Shown here piece after piece: positions 7,971-17,019 of a stretch of DNA of 64,000 nt. Numbering within the stretch: the first letter of the stretch is position 1; the number at the start of each line of letters is the position of its first letter. The DNA is taken from the NCBI RefSeq assembly GCF_014279795.1, contig NZ_CP047945.1, positions 2,314,572 to 2,378,571 on the forward strand, in the 5' to 3' direction. Made by a program: the position numbers and the translations under genes. Origin of the DNA: Synechococcus sp. PROS-7-1. GTDB lineage: Bacteria > Cyanobacteriota > Cyanobacteriia > PCC-6307 > Cyanobiaceae. The notes below the pieces were generated by a model. The model was not told the origin of the DNA and searched no databases. It worked only from the letters and a program-made list of their open reading frames with translations.

Positions 7971-9671
7971 TCAACTGTCATCACTGAATTTCAGCTCTCC
8001 TAGCGGTAACGACGATGCGTCATCCTGCCTCTCTGGCTCAGCCTGAGCAACAGCATCCTGATCGATTGGCTCGTCAAGAGCTTCAGGCGTGGCCTCGATG
8101 TTGGAAACCGTCGCTTCCTGCGCAAACATCAGGCGACCAATACTTGGCCATTCCTCCTCGTCGTCGTTGATCTCTTCACTACTCGGTGCGATCGGCAACT
8201 CAGGCTCTGATGGGAACACCTGCGAAGCAATGCTTGGCCATTCCTCTTCCTCCTCTTGGATTGGTTCGGATTCCAAGGCAGGATCCTGTTGTGGCTCCAC
8301 TTCTAGCTGGAGTGGGATATCACTCGCCAAAGCGTGGCTGCTGGCAATAGTGCTGGAGCCGCCCCCTGGCACTGCTTCAAGCTCAATGTTTGGCAACGCA
8401 ACCTGCGACTCAATCACGGCCAAAGACTCGGTCTCTACAAATGAACTGGGCTCAGGGGCCGGTGTGACATCCACCAGTGAAATAGCAGTGGTCTTTGAGA
8501 CTGCAACAGGAGCATCCAACAAACGGCAAGACAGCAGATGGTCGCTCGGCAAAAGCCCTAAACCCAAGCCGACGAGTCGATTGAGACCTTTCTGGACGAC
8601 CACGTTGTCGTATTGCAGGCCCTCAACCGCCGGCGCCAGTACCGGCTCCAGAGCCTGAACGAAACAACCGAACTCCGCCTGCAACAGCTCCGCCAAGATC
8701 GGATGGGCACTGTTGGGACCCATGAGCGCAATGTCTTGCAGGTGAAAACCTGGCCAATCCGCGGAAAACCGTTGCAGCGCTTCGCGCATCTCCGCCACCA
8801 GCACACGCAGATCCATTTCGGAAAGCGCGAGGTAGCTCTCCTGATGGATGCTGATCTGCTCGGCGCCCACCCCATCCTCAAGGGCAGAAACGGTTTGCTC
8901 CTCAGAAAGAGTTGGCTCAGGAAATTCCCTAATTGCAGCGAGGCGCTCCATACAAAACGGACCTGAAGCCCCCACCAAGATGAAATGCGTGCAGTCGCGC
9001 TGAAGCTCCAACACCAGCCGCACATCCTGCTCTCTGAGCATCACCAAATCGAGCGCCATCAAGCGCAACTGGCTGTAAGCACCAATCTCCAGTGCCTGCA
9101 GCTCCAGCTCCGCCGCCTGAAACGTCTCCAAAACCCTGTCCACCAAGTTGCACGGCATCGCCGAAAGCAGATACGTCACTTGATTTCCTTCTGCGCCGCG
9201 CAAACCCGGCAAGGTGGTGGGTTGCAGGTCGAAATCGGCCTGACTCAACGCAATTGGAATCTGCAGGCCGCTGGATGGATCCAGCACAAACTGGCGGGCC
9301 TCTTGGAGGGAAAGCCCAGCGGGCAACTGAATCAAACGCTGAAACGCCACCTCGGTAGGCAACACAACAGCAGCGCGAACCACATCAATCTGCTTCTCGC
9401 TGCAAAGCTCCCGGATCAAACCAGCCATCTTTGCCGGGTCGCTGGGAATCCCCCTCTCCAAAGCATCCTCAGGTAGGTCGATGCGGGACACATGATCAAA
9501 CTGAAGACCAGCCCCGGCGAACCTGGCCTCCGCCAATCGCAGCCGGCGGGGATCAAATTCGAGCAGCAGCACTCGTTTTGACACCTGACGACGCAAACCC
9601 TTCAGGCGCTGCAGCAATGGAGTGAGCTCCAGCCCAAAGAACTTCGTGCCAACCAGGGGGGTGGAAGTCAT
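7971..9671 (-). CDS. PilM-like actin-fold pilus assembly protein with long acidic C-terminal tail
   Basis: 566 aa. The N-terminal 390 residues look like a degenerate PilM/GspL: LLLEFDPRRLRLAEARF opening strand, LPTEVAFQRLIQLPAGLS, and a C-lobe AEMREALQRFSADWPGF followed by LMGPNSAHPILAELL. The last 170 residues form a low-complexity, Glu/Pro/Ser-rich tail. The tail has two copies of an acidic-aromatic motif, EEEEWPSIASQVF and DEEEWPSIGRLMF, about 30 residues apart. Classical PilM (about 350 aa) lacks such a tail. It heads a minus-strand group of pseudopilins. A second, shorter PilM lies at 22.2-23.1 kb. It probably pairs with the PilN/PilO genes at 14.7-16.2 kb, which is inference. Confidence 0.65.
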   Translation of the reverse strand: MTSTPLVGTKFFGLELTPLLQRLKGLRRQVSKRVLLLEFDPRRLRLAEARFAGAGLQFDHVSRIDLPEDALERGIPSDPAKMAGLIRELCSEKQIDVVRAAVVLPTEVAFQRLIQLPAGLSLQEARQFVLDPSSGLQIPIALSQADFDLQPTTLPGLRGAEGNQVTYLLSAMPCNLVDRVLETFQAAELELQALEIGAYSQLRLMALDLVMLREQDVRLVLELQRDCTHFILVGASGPFCMERLAAIREFPEPTLSEEQTVSALEDGVGAEQISIHQESYLALSEMDLRVLVAEMREALQRFSADWPGFHLQDIALMGPNSAHPILAELLQAEFGCFVQALEPVLAPAVEGLQYDNVVVQKGLNRLVGLGLGLLPSDHLLSCRLLDAPVAVSKTTAISLVDVTPAPEPSSFVETESLAVIESQVALPNIELEAVPGGGSSTIASSHALASDIPLQLEVEPQQDPALESEPIQEEEEEWPSIASQVFPSEPELPIAPSSEEINDDEEEWPSIGRLMFAQEATVSNIEATPEALDEPIDQDAVAQAEPERQDDASSLPLGELKFSDDS

Positions 9672-9674
9672 CGC

Positions 9675-10241
9675 TCAACAGAACGGCCGCGGCCTGCAAA
9701 ACAGTCGCCGTGTGGGAAGACTGGCGGCATCGGAGCGCTCGGGCAAGGCCTGGAGCACATAAATCCCCGCCTTAGCTCCGGCATCACGACGCACCAGGGC
9801 CTCGGTTGAAGCCTCTACCAAGCCAGTAGTCCAAACGCAGATGCGATAACCAGGTGGGAACAAAAGCTTGGGCCCAGGCAAACGCCAAACCTGCAGTGGA
9901 TCGGAGTCAGCCGGTGCACAGGCTTGACCCGGATCTGTGGACGAGGCAAAGGCGATCTGGGGATAACCCGTTACCAGACCATTCAAACGATCTTTGCTGA
10001 TGCCGGGCTGCCCAAGCACCTCGGCCAACTGGTCGAGACCAATCTGGATCTCCTGATGATCGATCAACACCCCATTCCCACCTTGCTGCGCCGACTCCAC
10101 CTCCCCGGCAAAGCGAGAGGTGACCTCCAGCACCGCCACCACTACACCGGTGAACATCACCAACATCATCATCGCCACCACCATTTCCAGCAGCGTCATG
10201 CCTCTGCAAGCCGAATGGAGATGGCGGCGACGACCGATCAC
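9675..10241 (-). CDS. Prepilin-like (pseudopilin) protein, 188 aa
   Basis: A prepilin signature CRGMTLLEMVVAMMMLVMF places the peptidase site after Gly 14 with Glu at +5, followed by a hydrophobic helix. The downstream domain is about 150 residues with three Cys and no recognised fold. It is likely a minor pilin (GspJ/PilW-like by position and size). It overlaps the upstream small pseudopilin by 4 bases (ATGA) and ends 3 bases before the tail-bearing PilM gene, so all are presumably one transcript. Confidence 0.7.
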   Translation of the reverse strand: MIGRRRHLHSACRGMTLLEMVVAMMMLVMFTGVVVAVLEVTSRFAGEVESAQQGGNGVLIDHQEIQIGLDQLAEVLGQPGISKDRLNGLVTGYPQIAFASSTDPGQACAPADSDPLQVWRLPGPKLLFPPGYRICVWTTGLVEASTEALVRRDAGAKAGIYVLQALPERSDAASLPTRRLFCRPRPFC

Positions 10242-10456
10242 TGAACCGGCAACTGACGCAAATCAGCCTCTAGCACTTGACGATCTTCGGATCCCGCATT
10301 GGCGTCATATCCGGCTCCGCGCAGAATCTCCACTTCTCCTTCAATCAAGGGTGAACGACCGGCCTGATCGAAAGCCGATTGCGTCACCTGCACCGCCGAC
10401 AACATCGCCGTGGTAGCCGTAACCGCAATCACCGCTCCCACCACTGCATCCAACAT
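10238..10456 (-). CDS. Very small leaderless pseudopilin-like protein (72 aa)
   Basis: MLDAVVGAVIAVTATTAML resembles the helix of a minor prepilin, but the ATG lies at what would be mature residue about +3. There is no leader or Gly cleavage site. The frame upstream is closed only 15 bases earlier by the TGA that ends the preceding gene, in the same frame. It may be a genuinely leaderless minor subunit, a pseudopilin remnant or the product of an unusual start. The following prepilin overlaps its stop by 4 bases, which supports translation. Confidence 0.5.
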   Translation of the reverse strand: MLDAVVGAVIAVTATTAMLSAVQVTQSAFDQAGRSPLIEGEVEILRGAGYDANAGSEDRQVLEADLRQLPVQ

Positions 10457-10471
10457 TCTTGAGCTCCCGGG

Positions 10472-10969
10472 TCAGCCTTCAAAGGAACACAAGCCTGCAC
10501 TGTTCAGTGAGTTCGTGAGGCAGGAATACAAACCATAAGGTGCCCCAGGCTCTTTTTCCTCAGGAACGATCAACACACGATGGGCGCCCTTGCTGAACAC
10601 ACAGGCACGGGGAAAAGGATGACCTGAATCGGTGATTGAGCTGGCAGAAAACTCGCCGAGAGTGTCATAACCAGCCTCGTAAGCATTTTCTCCAGTACAG
10701 CGCTTTTCCTGCGCCTCACTCACACGACAGAGCAGCTGATCACAGAGCGATTGTGAACTCAGATTGCGTCCGATCACATCCAGAGCGTCGGAATCACTCA
10801 GAAGTTCCATCCAGCGCTGATCATCACGCTGTTCCGGTCTTCCTCCCGTGTAGGCATCGTTGGGGGGTGACAACAAACTCTGCTGGCTTGTCAACGACAG
10901 CCCCATTTCGAACATCGCCATGATGCCGGTCAACATGGCGATGCCCAACACCGCATAGAGATACGTCAA
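10472..10969 (-). CDS. Membrane-anchored minor-pilin-like protein (165 aa)
   Basis: One N-terminal hydrophobic helix (MTYLYAVLGIAMLTGIMAMF, then an acidic Glu) is followed by a soluble domain with five Cys. Context (first gene of the pseudopilin group) suggests a minor pilin or GspK-like initiator, but a canonical Gly-Phe prepilin site is not visible. The gene is transcribed divergently from moxR with 62 bases between the starts, so the promoters must overlap. Function unknown. Confidence 0.55.
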   Translation of the reverse strand: MTYLYAVLGIAMLTGIMAMFEMGLSLTSQQSLLSPPNDAYTGGRPEQRDDQRWMELLSDSDALDVIGRNLSSQSLCDQLLCRVSEAQEKRCTGENAYEAGYDTLGEFSASSITDSGHPFPRACVFSKGAHRVLIVPEEKEPGAPYGLYSCLTNSLNSAGLCSFEG

Positions 10970-11031
10970 GACACGGCCTCCAGGGGATTGCCAACTGGCC
11001 CAACATCATCAATGTAACGCTCGCTTTCGGC

Positions 11032-11925
11032 ATGCCCTCTCACCTGCAGCCTGTGATTGCTGGGATCAGCCGCGTGCTGCTGGGCAAAACGCATCAGGTG
11101 CAACTCTGCGTGGCCTGCCTGCTTGCCCGCGGCCATCTGTTGCTGGAAGACAAACCGGGCATGGGCAAAACCACCCTGGCGGAAGCGCTGGCGCGCAGTT
11201 TCGGCCTCGCCTTCCAGCGCATGCATTTCACCAGCGATCTCCTGCCCGCTGATCTCACCGGCATCAACATCTGGGATAGCGCAGCCGCCCAGTTCCGCTT
11301 TCACCCTGGCCCCCTCTTCACCGAAGTGCTGCTGGCCGATGAAATCAACCGAGCCAGCCCCCGCACCCAGAGCGCCCTACTGGAAGCGATGGCCAGTGGT
11401 CGGGTGAGTATGGAAGGCACCAGCCATCCCCTGCCACAACCGTTCTTTGTGATCGCCAGCCAGAACGGGCTCGACCAGCGCGGTACCTCCGCGCTGCCCG
11501 AATCGCAGCTGGATCGCTTCCTGATGCGCCTGTCGCTCGGATACCCCAATCGGGAAGCGGAACGGGCCATGCTCAGCGGGGGCCAGCAAGCGGTGGAGAG
11601 CCTGAGCAGCAGCCTGCAGCCTGCCGATCTACTGCAAGCGCAACAAGCGGTTGAACAGCAGCACACGGCTCCGGCCTTGCTGGACTACGTGCTCGATCTG
11701 GTGCAGGCCAGCCGCGACCGAAGCATCGGCCTGAGTCCGCGCGCTGCTAAGGATCTGATCGCTGCTGCCCGCGCCTGGTCGTATCTGGAAGGTCGGGACT
11801 GTGTGCTTCCCGATGATGTGCAGGCTGTGTTCGAAGCCGTGAGTGAGCATCGACTGGATGGCGGATTGCACCAACCCCAGCCACTCAGCCGCAACCTGCT
11901 GGAGTCGGTGGATGCGCTGCGCTGA
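11032..11925 (+). CDS. MoxR-family AAA+ ATPase
   Basis: MoxR ATPases act as chaperones that mature metal- or cofactor-containing or secreted protein complexes, usually beside DUF58 and transglutaminase genes as here. Walker A PGMGKTTLAEAL has its Lys about residue 46. Walker B is VLLADEINRASPRTQSALLEAM, with sensor 1 FFVIASQNG and an Arg finger region LDRFLMRLSLGYP. 297 aa, typical length. The stop overlaps the DUF58 start by 14 bases, so translation is coupled. Client unknown; proximity to pilus genes may be incidental. Confidence 0.9.
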   Translation: MPSHLQPVIAGISRVLLGKTHQVQLCVACLLARGHLLLEDKPGMGKTTLAEALARSFGLAFQRMHFTSDLLPADLTGINIWDSAAAQFRFHPGPLFTEVLLADEINRASPRTQSALLEAMASGRVSMEGTSHPLPQPFFVIASQNGLDQRGTSALPESQLDRFLMRLSLGYPNREAERAMLSGGQQAVESLSSSLQPADLLQAQQAVEQQHTAPALLDYVLDLVQASRDRSIGLSPRAAKDLIAAARAWSYLEGRDCVLPDDVQAVFEAVSEHRLDGGLHQPQPLSRNLLESVDALR

Positions 11926-12841
11926 GCCCAGCCAAACCCGGCAGTTCAGCCGCCGCAACCTTTTCATCTTCAGCAGTCGCTTCGGGGGGCTCTGGTGCGT
12001 GAGCACCGTGATGATCTATCTGATGGGCATCCAGGCCAGCAGCAGAACCCCCCTGCTGCTGGCCTACCTGATGGGCGGATTGATGCTGCTGGCGCTGTTT
12101 CTCACCCACCAGAACCTGGCTGGGCTGGAACTGCGCACACTCGACCAGCCGATCACCTTCGCTGGTGAGCGAGGCAGCATCGCCCTGGAAGCCCGCAGCC
12201 AGCACTGGCACAGCAGCCTGCAGTTGCACTGGCGGGGCCTGCCGGATACCAGCAGGACGGAATGGCATCTCGCCCCAGGGGTCACGCGCCTGGAGCTTCC
12301 CTGGTTGGCAGTCGGCCGCGGTCAGCAACGACCAGGCGAGCTACTGCTGGTCACCCGAGCACCTCTTGGCCTGTTCCGGTGCTGGGGTGGCTGGAAACCC
12401 GATCTGCTCGTGACCGTGGCGCCAGCCCGGCGGCCCGGACCAGTGCAGTGGCTGAAGGGTGAGGCTGACTCGAACCAGCCCTCACCCTCTGCCGACTCAG
12501 TGCGGCAAGCAGGGAGCGAAAGCTTCGAAGACCTGCGCCCTTGGCGCAAGGAGGAGGGAAGCCAACGCCTCGACTGGAAAACGCGGGCTCGCGGTCGCGG
12601 CGACCTTTGCAAAACCTTCAGCGACGACCAGCTCCCGGCCCTGTGGTGCAGCCCAGATCCGCATCTGCCCTTGGAGCAGGGTCTCGAGCACGTGTGTGAC
12701 CAGCTCTGCCGGATGGCCGCAGCGGGACAGCCTTTCGGGTTGATCCTGCCCCATGGCGACCGGATCAGGCCCGGCAGCGGCGCCGCCCATCTCGAGCGCT
12801 GCCTCACCGCCCTGGCCAAGGCACCAGGTGAACCGCCATGA
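11912..12841 (+). CDS. DUF58 domain membrane protein
   Basis: Start at the ATG at 11912 (MRCAEPSQTRQFSRRN). Two adjacent transmembrane helices lie at about residues 22-62. The DUF58 core at about residues 195-240 contains SFEDLRPWRKEEGSQRLDWKTRARGRGDLCKTF. Families of this type sit between MoxR and a transglutaminase and are thought to link ATPase and periplasmic enzyme. It shares an ATGA overlap with the transglutaminase gene. 309 aa. Confidence 0.8.
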   Translation: MRCAEPSQTRQFSRRNLFIFSSRFGGLWCVSTVMIYLMGIQASSRTPLLLAYLMGGLMLLALFLTHQNLAGLELRTLDQPITFAGERGSIALEARSQHWHSSLQLHWRGLPDTSRTEWHLAPGVTRLELPWLAVGRGQQRPGELLLVTRAPLGLFRCWGGWKPDLLVTVAPARRPGPVQWLKGEADSNQPSPSADSVRQAGSESFEDLRPWRKEEGSQRLDWKTRARGRGDLCKTFSDDQLPALWCSPDPHLPLEQGLEHVCDQLCRMAAAGQPFGLILPHGDRIRPGSGAAHLERCLTALAKAPGEPP

Positions 12842-14838
12842 CCGGCAAGCTCTTAACGGCACGCCGTCTGCTGCAGGCAGCCCTCGCCGCGCTCTGGCTG
12901 CAGCTTCTGCCCACGGGTCAATTGCAGCTGAGCAGCCTCGTGCTGATCCCCACCCTGCTCGTGATCAGCAGCTGGCCCGCCCTGCCCCAGCGGCGGCTTC
13001 AGGCCCTCACCTTCACCGTGCTCGCCTGCTGGGGCCTGGCTTCCGCTGGGCTCGATAGCCGGCCCTGGCTCACGGCCCTCGCCAATCTGCTCTGGCTGCT
13101 GGCCGGGCTCAAACTGGTCGAGGCACACGCAGGTCGCCCCCTTCGCCTCGTGTCCCTGATTCTGCTGATCGGCATCGCCTTGGCCGGGGTGCTCAGTCAA
13201 TCCCTGGCAGCGAGCCTGCTGCAAGGGCTGGCTGCCCTGCTCAGCCTTAGCGGCCTGATCGCAGTGGAGGGGGGGCCGCAACCGCTGCGGTTCCTGTTCA
13301 AGCGCTGCCTCAGCCTGGTCGGCCTGGCCCTGCCCCTGGTCATCAGCGCCTTCCTCCTGCTGCCGAGGCTTCCGCCGTTGTGGACGCTGCCCTCCAACTT
13401 GTCGGGCCGCAGCGGCCTCTCCGACCAGCTCAACCCCGGTGCCCTCAGTGAGCTGGCCCGCTCCTCCGAACTGGCGGCTCGCCTGTTTGTGGAAAAGCCT
13501 GATCTGCCGCCACCGAGCAAGCGTTATTGGCGTGTGCTGGTGCTCGATCGCTTCGATCGGGGCAGTTGGCGTGCAGCTCCGGTCGGTCGTGCAACTGCGC
13601 CGATGGCCAACAGCGCCCTACCGATAGAAGAGCCACGCACCTGGCTGCTGGAGCCCTCTGCCCTCTCCCAGGTGCCCTGGGATGGCGAGGGGACACCGCT
13701 CACCACCACACTCACCGTCACAGCCAAGGGAGAACTGCAGGCGTCAGAGCCGATCCGCTCCCGATTCCGCTACCGCTTGGCAAATCCGCCGGTCACCACT
13801 GACGTGCACAGCTGGCGCCAGCAACCTCCCACTGCCCAGGATCTGCAATGGCCTCGTGGGAGCAATCCACGATTGGAGGAACTGGCCCAACAATGGCGCC
13901 AGGGTGCCACTGATCCATTGGAGGTGGTGAACAAGGCCAAACGTTGGTTCATCGGACACCCCTTTCGCTACACCCTGCAACCGGGAACCCTGCCCGCGCG
14001 TGGGGGGCTGGATGCCTTTCTGTTTCGGAGCCGCGCAGGCTTCTGCGGCCACTACGCGAGCGCCTTCACGGGGCTGATGCGAGCTGCAGGCGTACCGGCA
14101 AGAGTGGTGGTGGGCTATCAGGGCGGGCGCTGGGTGAGGCCCCTCACCGGCCAGCCCTTTCTGGAAATCACCAACAGCGACGCCCATGCCTGGGCCGAGA
14201 TCTGGGATCCGAAGCGGGGTTGGCTGCAGGTCGACCCCACCGCCTGGATCGCCCCACAACGCAGTCGCACAGATCTACTCAGCAGCTTGCCGGCGTCAGA
14301 GCGTCCCCTGCTTGCCGTCACAGGCCTTCGGCACTGGCTTCGGCCAATCGCTGATCAATGGCGCGGGCTCGACAATCAGTGGCAGCGCTGGGTGATGGGC
14401 TTCGATGCCGAAGCCCAGCGCAGACTGCTGCTGCAATGGCTACCCCTCGGGGCACGGAGCCAGGGGGTGGTGGCAGTGCTCACGATCGGTGTTCTCCTGG
14501 TTCCTGCCGTGCTCCTTCTGCAACGCCTCCCGGCAGGCCCAAGAGCAGACAAACTGCGCCAGGCCCTTGAACGCTGCCTCGCCGTACTGAAGCGAGGGGG
14601 CTGGCATCCCCAAGATGGGGAAACGCTGCGGGCCTTCAGCCAACGGCTAAGCCGAGAGCAACCCGAGCTCCAAGAGGTGCTCGATCAACTGGCAAACAGC
14701 TACAACCAAACGCGTTTCGCCCCATCCTCTTCAGAACCCCGTCACCTCAAGGGGCGCTGGCAGGAGCGGAAGGTTGCACGTTATTCGCTGCAGCTGAAGC
14801 ACCTTTTGCGTCGTCAGGCTGACGGCCATAAGCAGTAA
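12838..14838 (+). CDS. Transglutaminase-like membrane protein (DUF3488/TgpA type)
   Basis: 666 aa. The N-terminal third has about six membrane helices (DUF3488-like). A soluble transglutaminase-like domain follows with Cys 403 in RAGFCGHYASAFTGLMRAAG, His 450 in NSDAHAWAEIWDP and Asp 466 in WLQVDPTAW, a complete catalytic triad. A last helix near residue 540-560 precedes a cytoplasmic DUF4129-like tail. It probably modifies or cleaves amide bonds in periplasmic protein or peptidoglycan; the substrate is unknown. The 3' end overlaps the convergent PilO-like gene by 92 bases, so both C-termini are read from the same DNA. Confidence 0.85.
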   Translation: MTGKLLTARRLLQAALAALWLQLLPTGQLQLSSLVLIPTLLVISSWPALPQRRLQALTFTVLACWGLASAGLDSRPWLTALANLLWLLAGLKLVEAHAGRPLRLVSLILLIGIALAGVLSQSLAASLLQGLAALLSLSGLIAVEGGPQPLRFLFKRCLSLVGLALPLVISAFLLLPRLPPLWTLPSNLSGRSGLSDQLNPGALSELARSSELAARLFVEKPDLPPPSKRYWRVLVLDRFDRGSWRAAPVGRATAPMANSALPIEEPRTWLLEPSALSQVPWDGEGTPLTTTLTVTAKGELQASEPIRSRFRYRLANPPVTTDVHSWRQQPPTAQDLQWPRGSNPRLEELAQQWRQGATDPLEVVNKAKRWFIGHPFRYTLQPGTLPARGGLDAFLFRSRAGFCGHYASAFTGLMRAAGVPARVVVGYQGGRWVRPLTGQPFLEITNSDAHAWAEIWDPKRGWLQVDPTAWIAPQRSRTDLLSSLPASERPLLAVTGLRHWLRPIADQWRGLDNQWQRWVMGFDAEAQRRLLLQWLPLGARSQGVVAVLTIGVLLVPAVLLLQRLPAGPRADKLRQALERCLAVLKRGGWHPQDGETLRAFSQRLSREQPELQEVLDQLANSYNQTRFAPSSSEPRHLKGRWQERKVARYSLQLKHLLRRQADGHKQ

Positions 14839-15514
14839 GGGTGAGCGACAGATCGAGAGGGGGTGCAGCGGACTCAGCACCTTTCTCTTCGTCGGCACTG
14901 ACTTGCTGAACCTGCAGATCTAGATCACTGATTTCCACAAATACCTGCAGGCTCTCAAGCGCACGCATGAAACCAAGCAACCCGGCAAAGGACCCTGACA
15001 CACCCAGTTGGGCTGAACGGCGCTCCAATCCCTCGCGCAACAGAGGATCCTTCGGCTCGGCGCCCTCACCACCTGCCGCCGGGGGCGGCGCAACCGCCTG
15101 CCCCTCTGCAGGGGTAGGCGGTGGTTGATAGGCCTGCACTTCACCGGGTTCGGCGCGGGTGATCGTCACCCCGATCCGATCGGCGAGATCGTTGAGGAGG
15201 GCCAGCAACGTATCGAGTTCACCGGTCCCCGCGACCAACTCCAACAAAGATTCCTGCCGCTGCCAACCCTGCTCAAGCCGCGCCAACTCAACCTCGAGTT
15301 GTTGACGCAACAACGGCACGGCATCACGCAGACGCCGTAGCTCCTCCACTTGTTCACGCTGGCCTTGGTTCCGCACAAGCAGGGGGGTAAGCGCCAAAAA
15401 AGTAAGAAGCACGGTGGCCATCAAACCTGCCGCGATCGGTATCACCAAAACCGCACGTTCTGGCGTCAGCCAACGCACCCGAGGAGCCGTTGGATTGGTC
15501 TGAAAATTGGTCAT
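14747..15514 (-). CDS. PilO-like pilus alignment protein (first set)
   Basis: 255 aa. A short cytoplasmic stretch and one membrane helix (AVLVIPIAAGLMATVLLTFLAL) are followed by a coiled coil (about 45-105) and a periplasmic domain with ESLQVFVEISDLDLQVQQV near residue 195. This is the PilO/GspM architecture: PilO pairs with PilN to connect cytoplasmic PilM to the secretin. The C-terminus is Ala/Pro-rich. It overlaps the upstream PilN-like gene by 4 bases. The last 30 residues are encoded antisense to the end of the transglutaminase gene. Confidence 0.65.
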   Translation of the reverse strand: MTNFQTNPTAPRVRWLTPERAVLVIPIAAGLMATVLLTFLALTPLLVRNQGQREQVEELRRLRDAVPLLRQQLEVELARLEQGWQRQESLLELVAGTGELDTLLALLNDLADRIGVTITRAEPGEVQAYQPPPTPAEGQAVAPPPAAGGEGAEPKDPLLREGLERRSAQLGVSGSFAGLLGFMRALESLQVFVEISDLDLQVQQVSADEEKGAESAAPPLDLSLTLTAYGRQPDDAKGASAAANNVQPSAPASAP

Positions 15515-16194
15515 GGCAGCAGCCCAAGCCGGCGCATCAACTCGACGCGCAGTGCCACACCATTCGCCCCCAGCTGTCGCAGACGTCCTGCGCTGGCCTC
15601 TGCCGCATCCGAGGCAAAATTGGCTTTGACCTGATAGCGCAGCCGCGGCGATTGCTTGCGCTCATCAAAGACAGCGTCCACCAGGATCACCGAGCTGGAA
15701 TCAAGAAACGACGAATTCTTAAGGCTGAGAAGAAAAGCATTCACCATTTTGAACCCCCCCTCGGGATCGCCTTCCCCCAGAAGCGTCAGGCCCTTCCCCT
15801 CAACCACCACTGAATCGAGCTGTAAACGGGTTGGGATACGTCGCTGCAGTTCGGTGAGAAACGCGGAACTGGATCGCACATCGGCAAGAGCCTTCGCAAT
15901 CTCCTGGTTCTGATCGTCCAGCTGCTTCAGCTTTGTGCGAGTCGTCTGCAGCCGCTGCTCAAGATCGCCGTACTCCTGCTGGGCAGGCAGGAGTGAACGT
16001 GCCTCAGCAGCAAGCCATTGATTGCGCACTAACAACCATCCGCAGATCAACAAGAGTCCTGCCGGCAGAGCGATGCCAATCAGCGCACCACGACGCAGCA
16101 GGCTGCGGGTTGAGACCACTTGCGGTCTGACCTGGCCGTAATCTTCTCGACGCTGACGGAGAAGATCGATTTCAAGCCAGGCACCAACACCCAC
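15511..16194 (-). CDS. PilN-like pilus alignment protein (first set)
   Basis: 227 aa. N-terminal cytoplasmic WLEIDLLRQRRED recalls the PilN peptide that binds PilM (usually an INLLP-type motif, here altered to IDLLRQR). One helix (IGIALPAGLLLICGWLLV), a coiled coil (about 70-115) and a periplasmic ferredoxin-like domain follow. It is transcribed with the PilO-like gene behind it and divergently from the DsbA-like gene, 66 bases away. A paralogous PilN lies at 21.5-22.2 kb. Confidence 0.65.
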   Translation of the reverse strand: MGVGAWLEIDLLRQRREDYGQVRPQVVSTRSLLRRGALIGIALPAGLLLICGWLLVRNQWLAAEARSLLPAQQEYGDLEQRLQTTRTKLKQLDDQNQEIAKALADVRSSSAFLTELQRRIPTRLQLDSVVVEGKGLTLLGEGDPEGGFKMVNAFLLSLKNSSFLDSSSVILVDAVFDERKQSPRLRYQVKANFASDAAEASAGRLRQLGANGVALRVELMRRLGLLP

Positions 16195-16260
16195 AGAGCT
16201 CGAACGAATCTCGATCCATTTAATCGGCTTGCGTTAGTCCCAACAACTGAGGGCGCATCG

Positions 16261-17019
16261 ATGCAGAAATCACCAATGCCTCGCGCTTGGCGCCTTCCGA
16301 CCTGGATGCGATCAGCGGCTTACCTCGTTTTCGGCGCTTGCCTGGGAGTCGGAGGCACCTTCGGCTTACAGCAATGGCAGAACGCAGGAGAAGAGTCCCC
16401 GGTGGTTCAGACCCCAAACAAGCAAAACCGCCAACCGCGAACACTGGTGATGGACCTCTTGCTGCAAGGGGATCCAGTGCTCGGCAAGCCATCAGCACCA
16501 ATCACGATTGTGGAGTTCAGCGATTACCAATGCCCCTACTGCCGCCGTTTTCAACAGCAAGTATTTCCGAAATTAAAACGGGAGTTCATCGATGAAGGCT
16601 TAGTGCGCCTCATCCATAAGGATTTGCCATTGCCGTTTCATCAGCAAGCCGAAACCAGCGCCGCGGTGGCCCGCTGCGCTGAACAACAAGACGCTTTTTG
16701 GCCAGTACACCAGGCGCTTTACGACCAACAGAGCTGCTTGGAATGCCGTGGCCCCATCGCGATCGCTGTCGCCGCAGGACTGAACGGCGACGAACTTGAT
16801 CGCTGCCTGCGCCAACCAGCGATCCTGGAGGCAGTGCGCAGCAATCGATCGGAATCGACCCTTCACGACATCAGCGCCACACCCACCTTTGTGATCGGCC
16901 CCACCATTGGTCGCGATCGACATCGCGGTCAGATTGTGGAGGGAGCCTTACCGTGGCCGCAATTCAAGTCGCTGATCGAGCAGCAACTGAAGAAAGCCTC
17001 CTTGGATGCGAAGCGATGA
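16261..17019 (+). CDS. DsbA/DsbG-type thioredoxin-fold protein, membrane anchored
   Basis: Start at 16261 gives an N-terminal anchor or signal (AAYLVFGACLGVGGTF). A DsbA-like domain contains FSDYQCPYCRRF (Cys 91 and 94), the cis-Pro loop SATPTFVIG, and an extra pair in QSCLEC. It should oxidise or isomerise disulfides of exported proteins. The Cys-rich pilin and minor pilins of this locus are plausible clients, which is inference from position. 252 aa. Its stop overlaps the next gene in an ATGA. Confidence 0.8.
   Translation: MQKSPMPRAWRLPTWMRSAAYLVFGACLGVGGTFGLQQWQNAGEESPVVQTPNKQNRQPRTLVMDLLLQGDPVLGKPSAPITIVEFSDYQCPYCRRFQQQVFPKLKREFIDEGLVRLIHKDLPLPFHQQAETSAAVARCAEQQDAFWPVHQALYDQQSCLECRGPIAIAVAAGLNGDELDRCLRQPAILEAVRSNRSESTLHDISATPTFVIGPTIGRDRHRGQIVEGALPWPQFKSLIEQQLKKASLDAKR

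Noticed and set aside
7971-10969. Type II secretion system instead of type IV pilus
   Set aside because: PilT-specific motifs and the PilMNOQ set indicate a retractable pilus; GspC/GspD-specific features are not seen.
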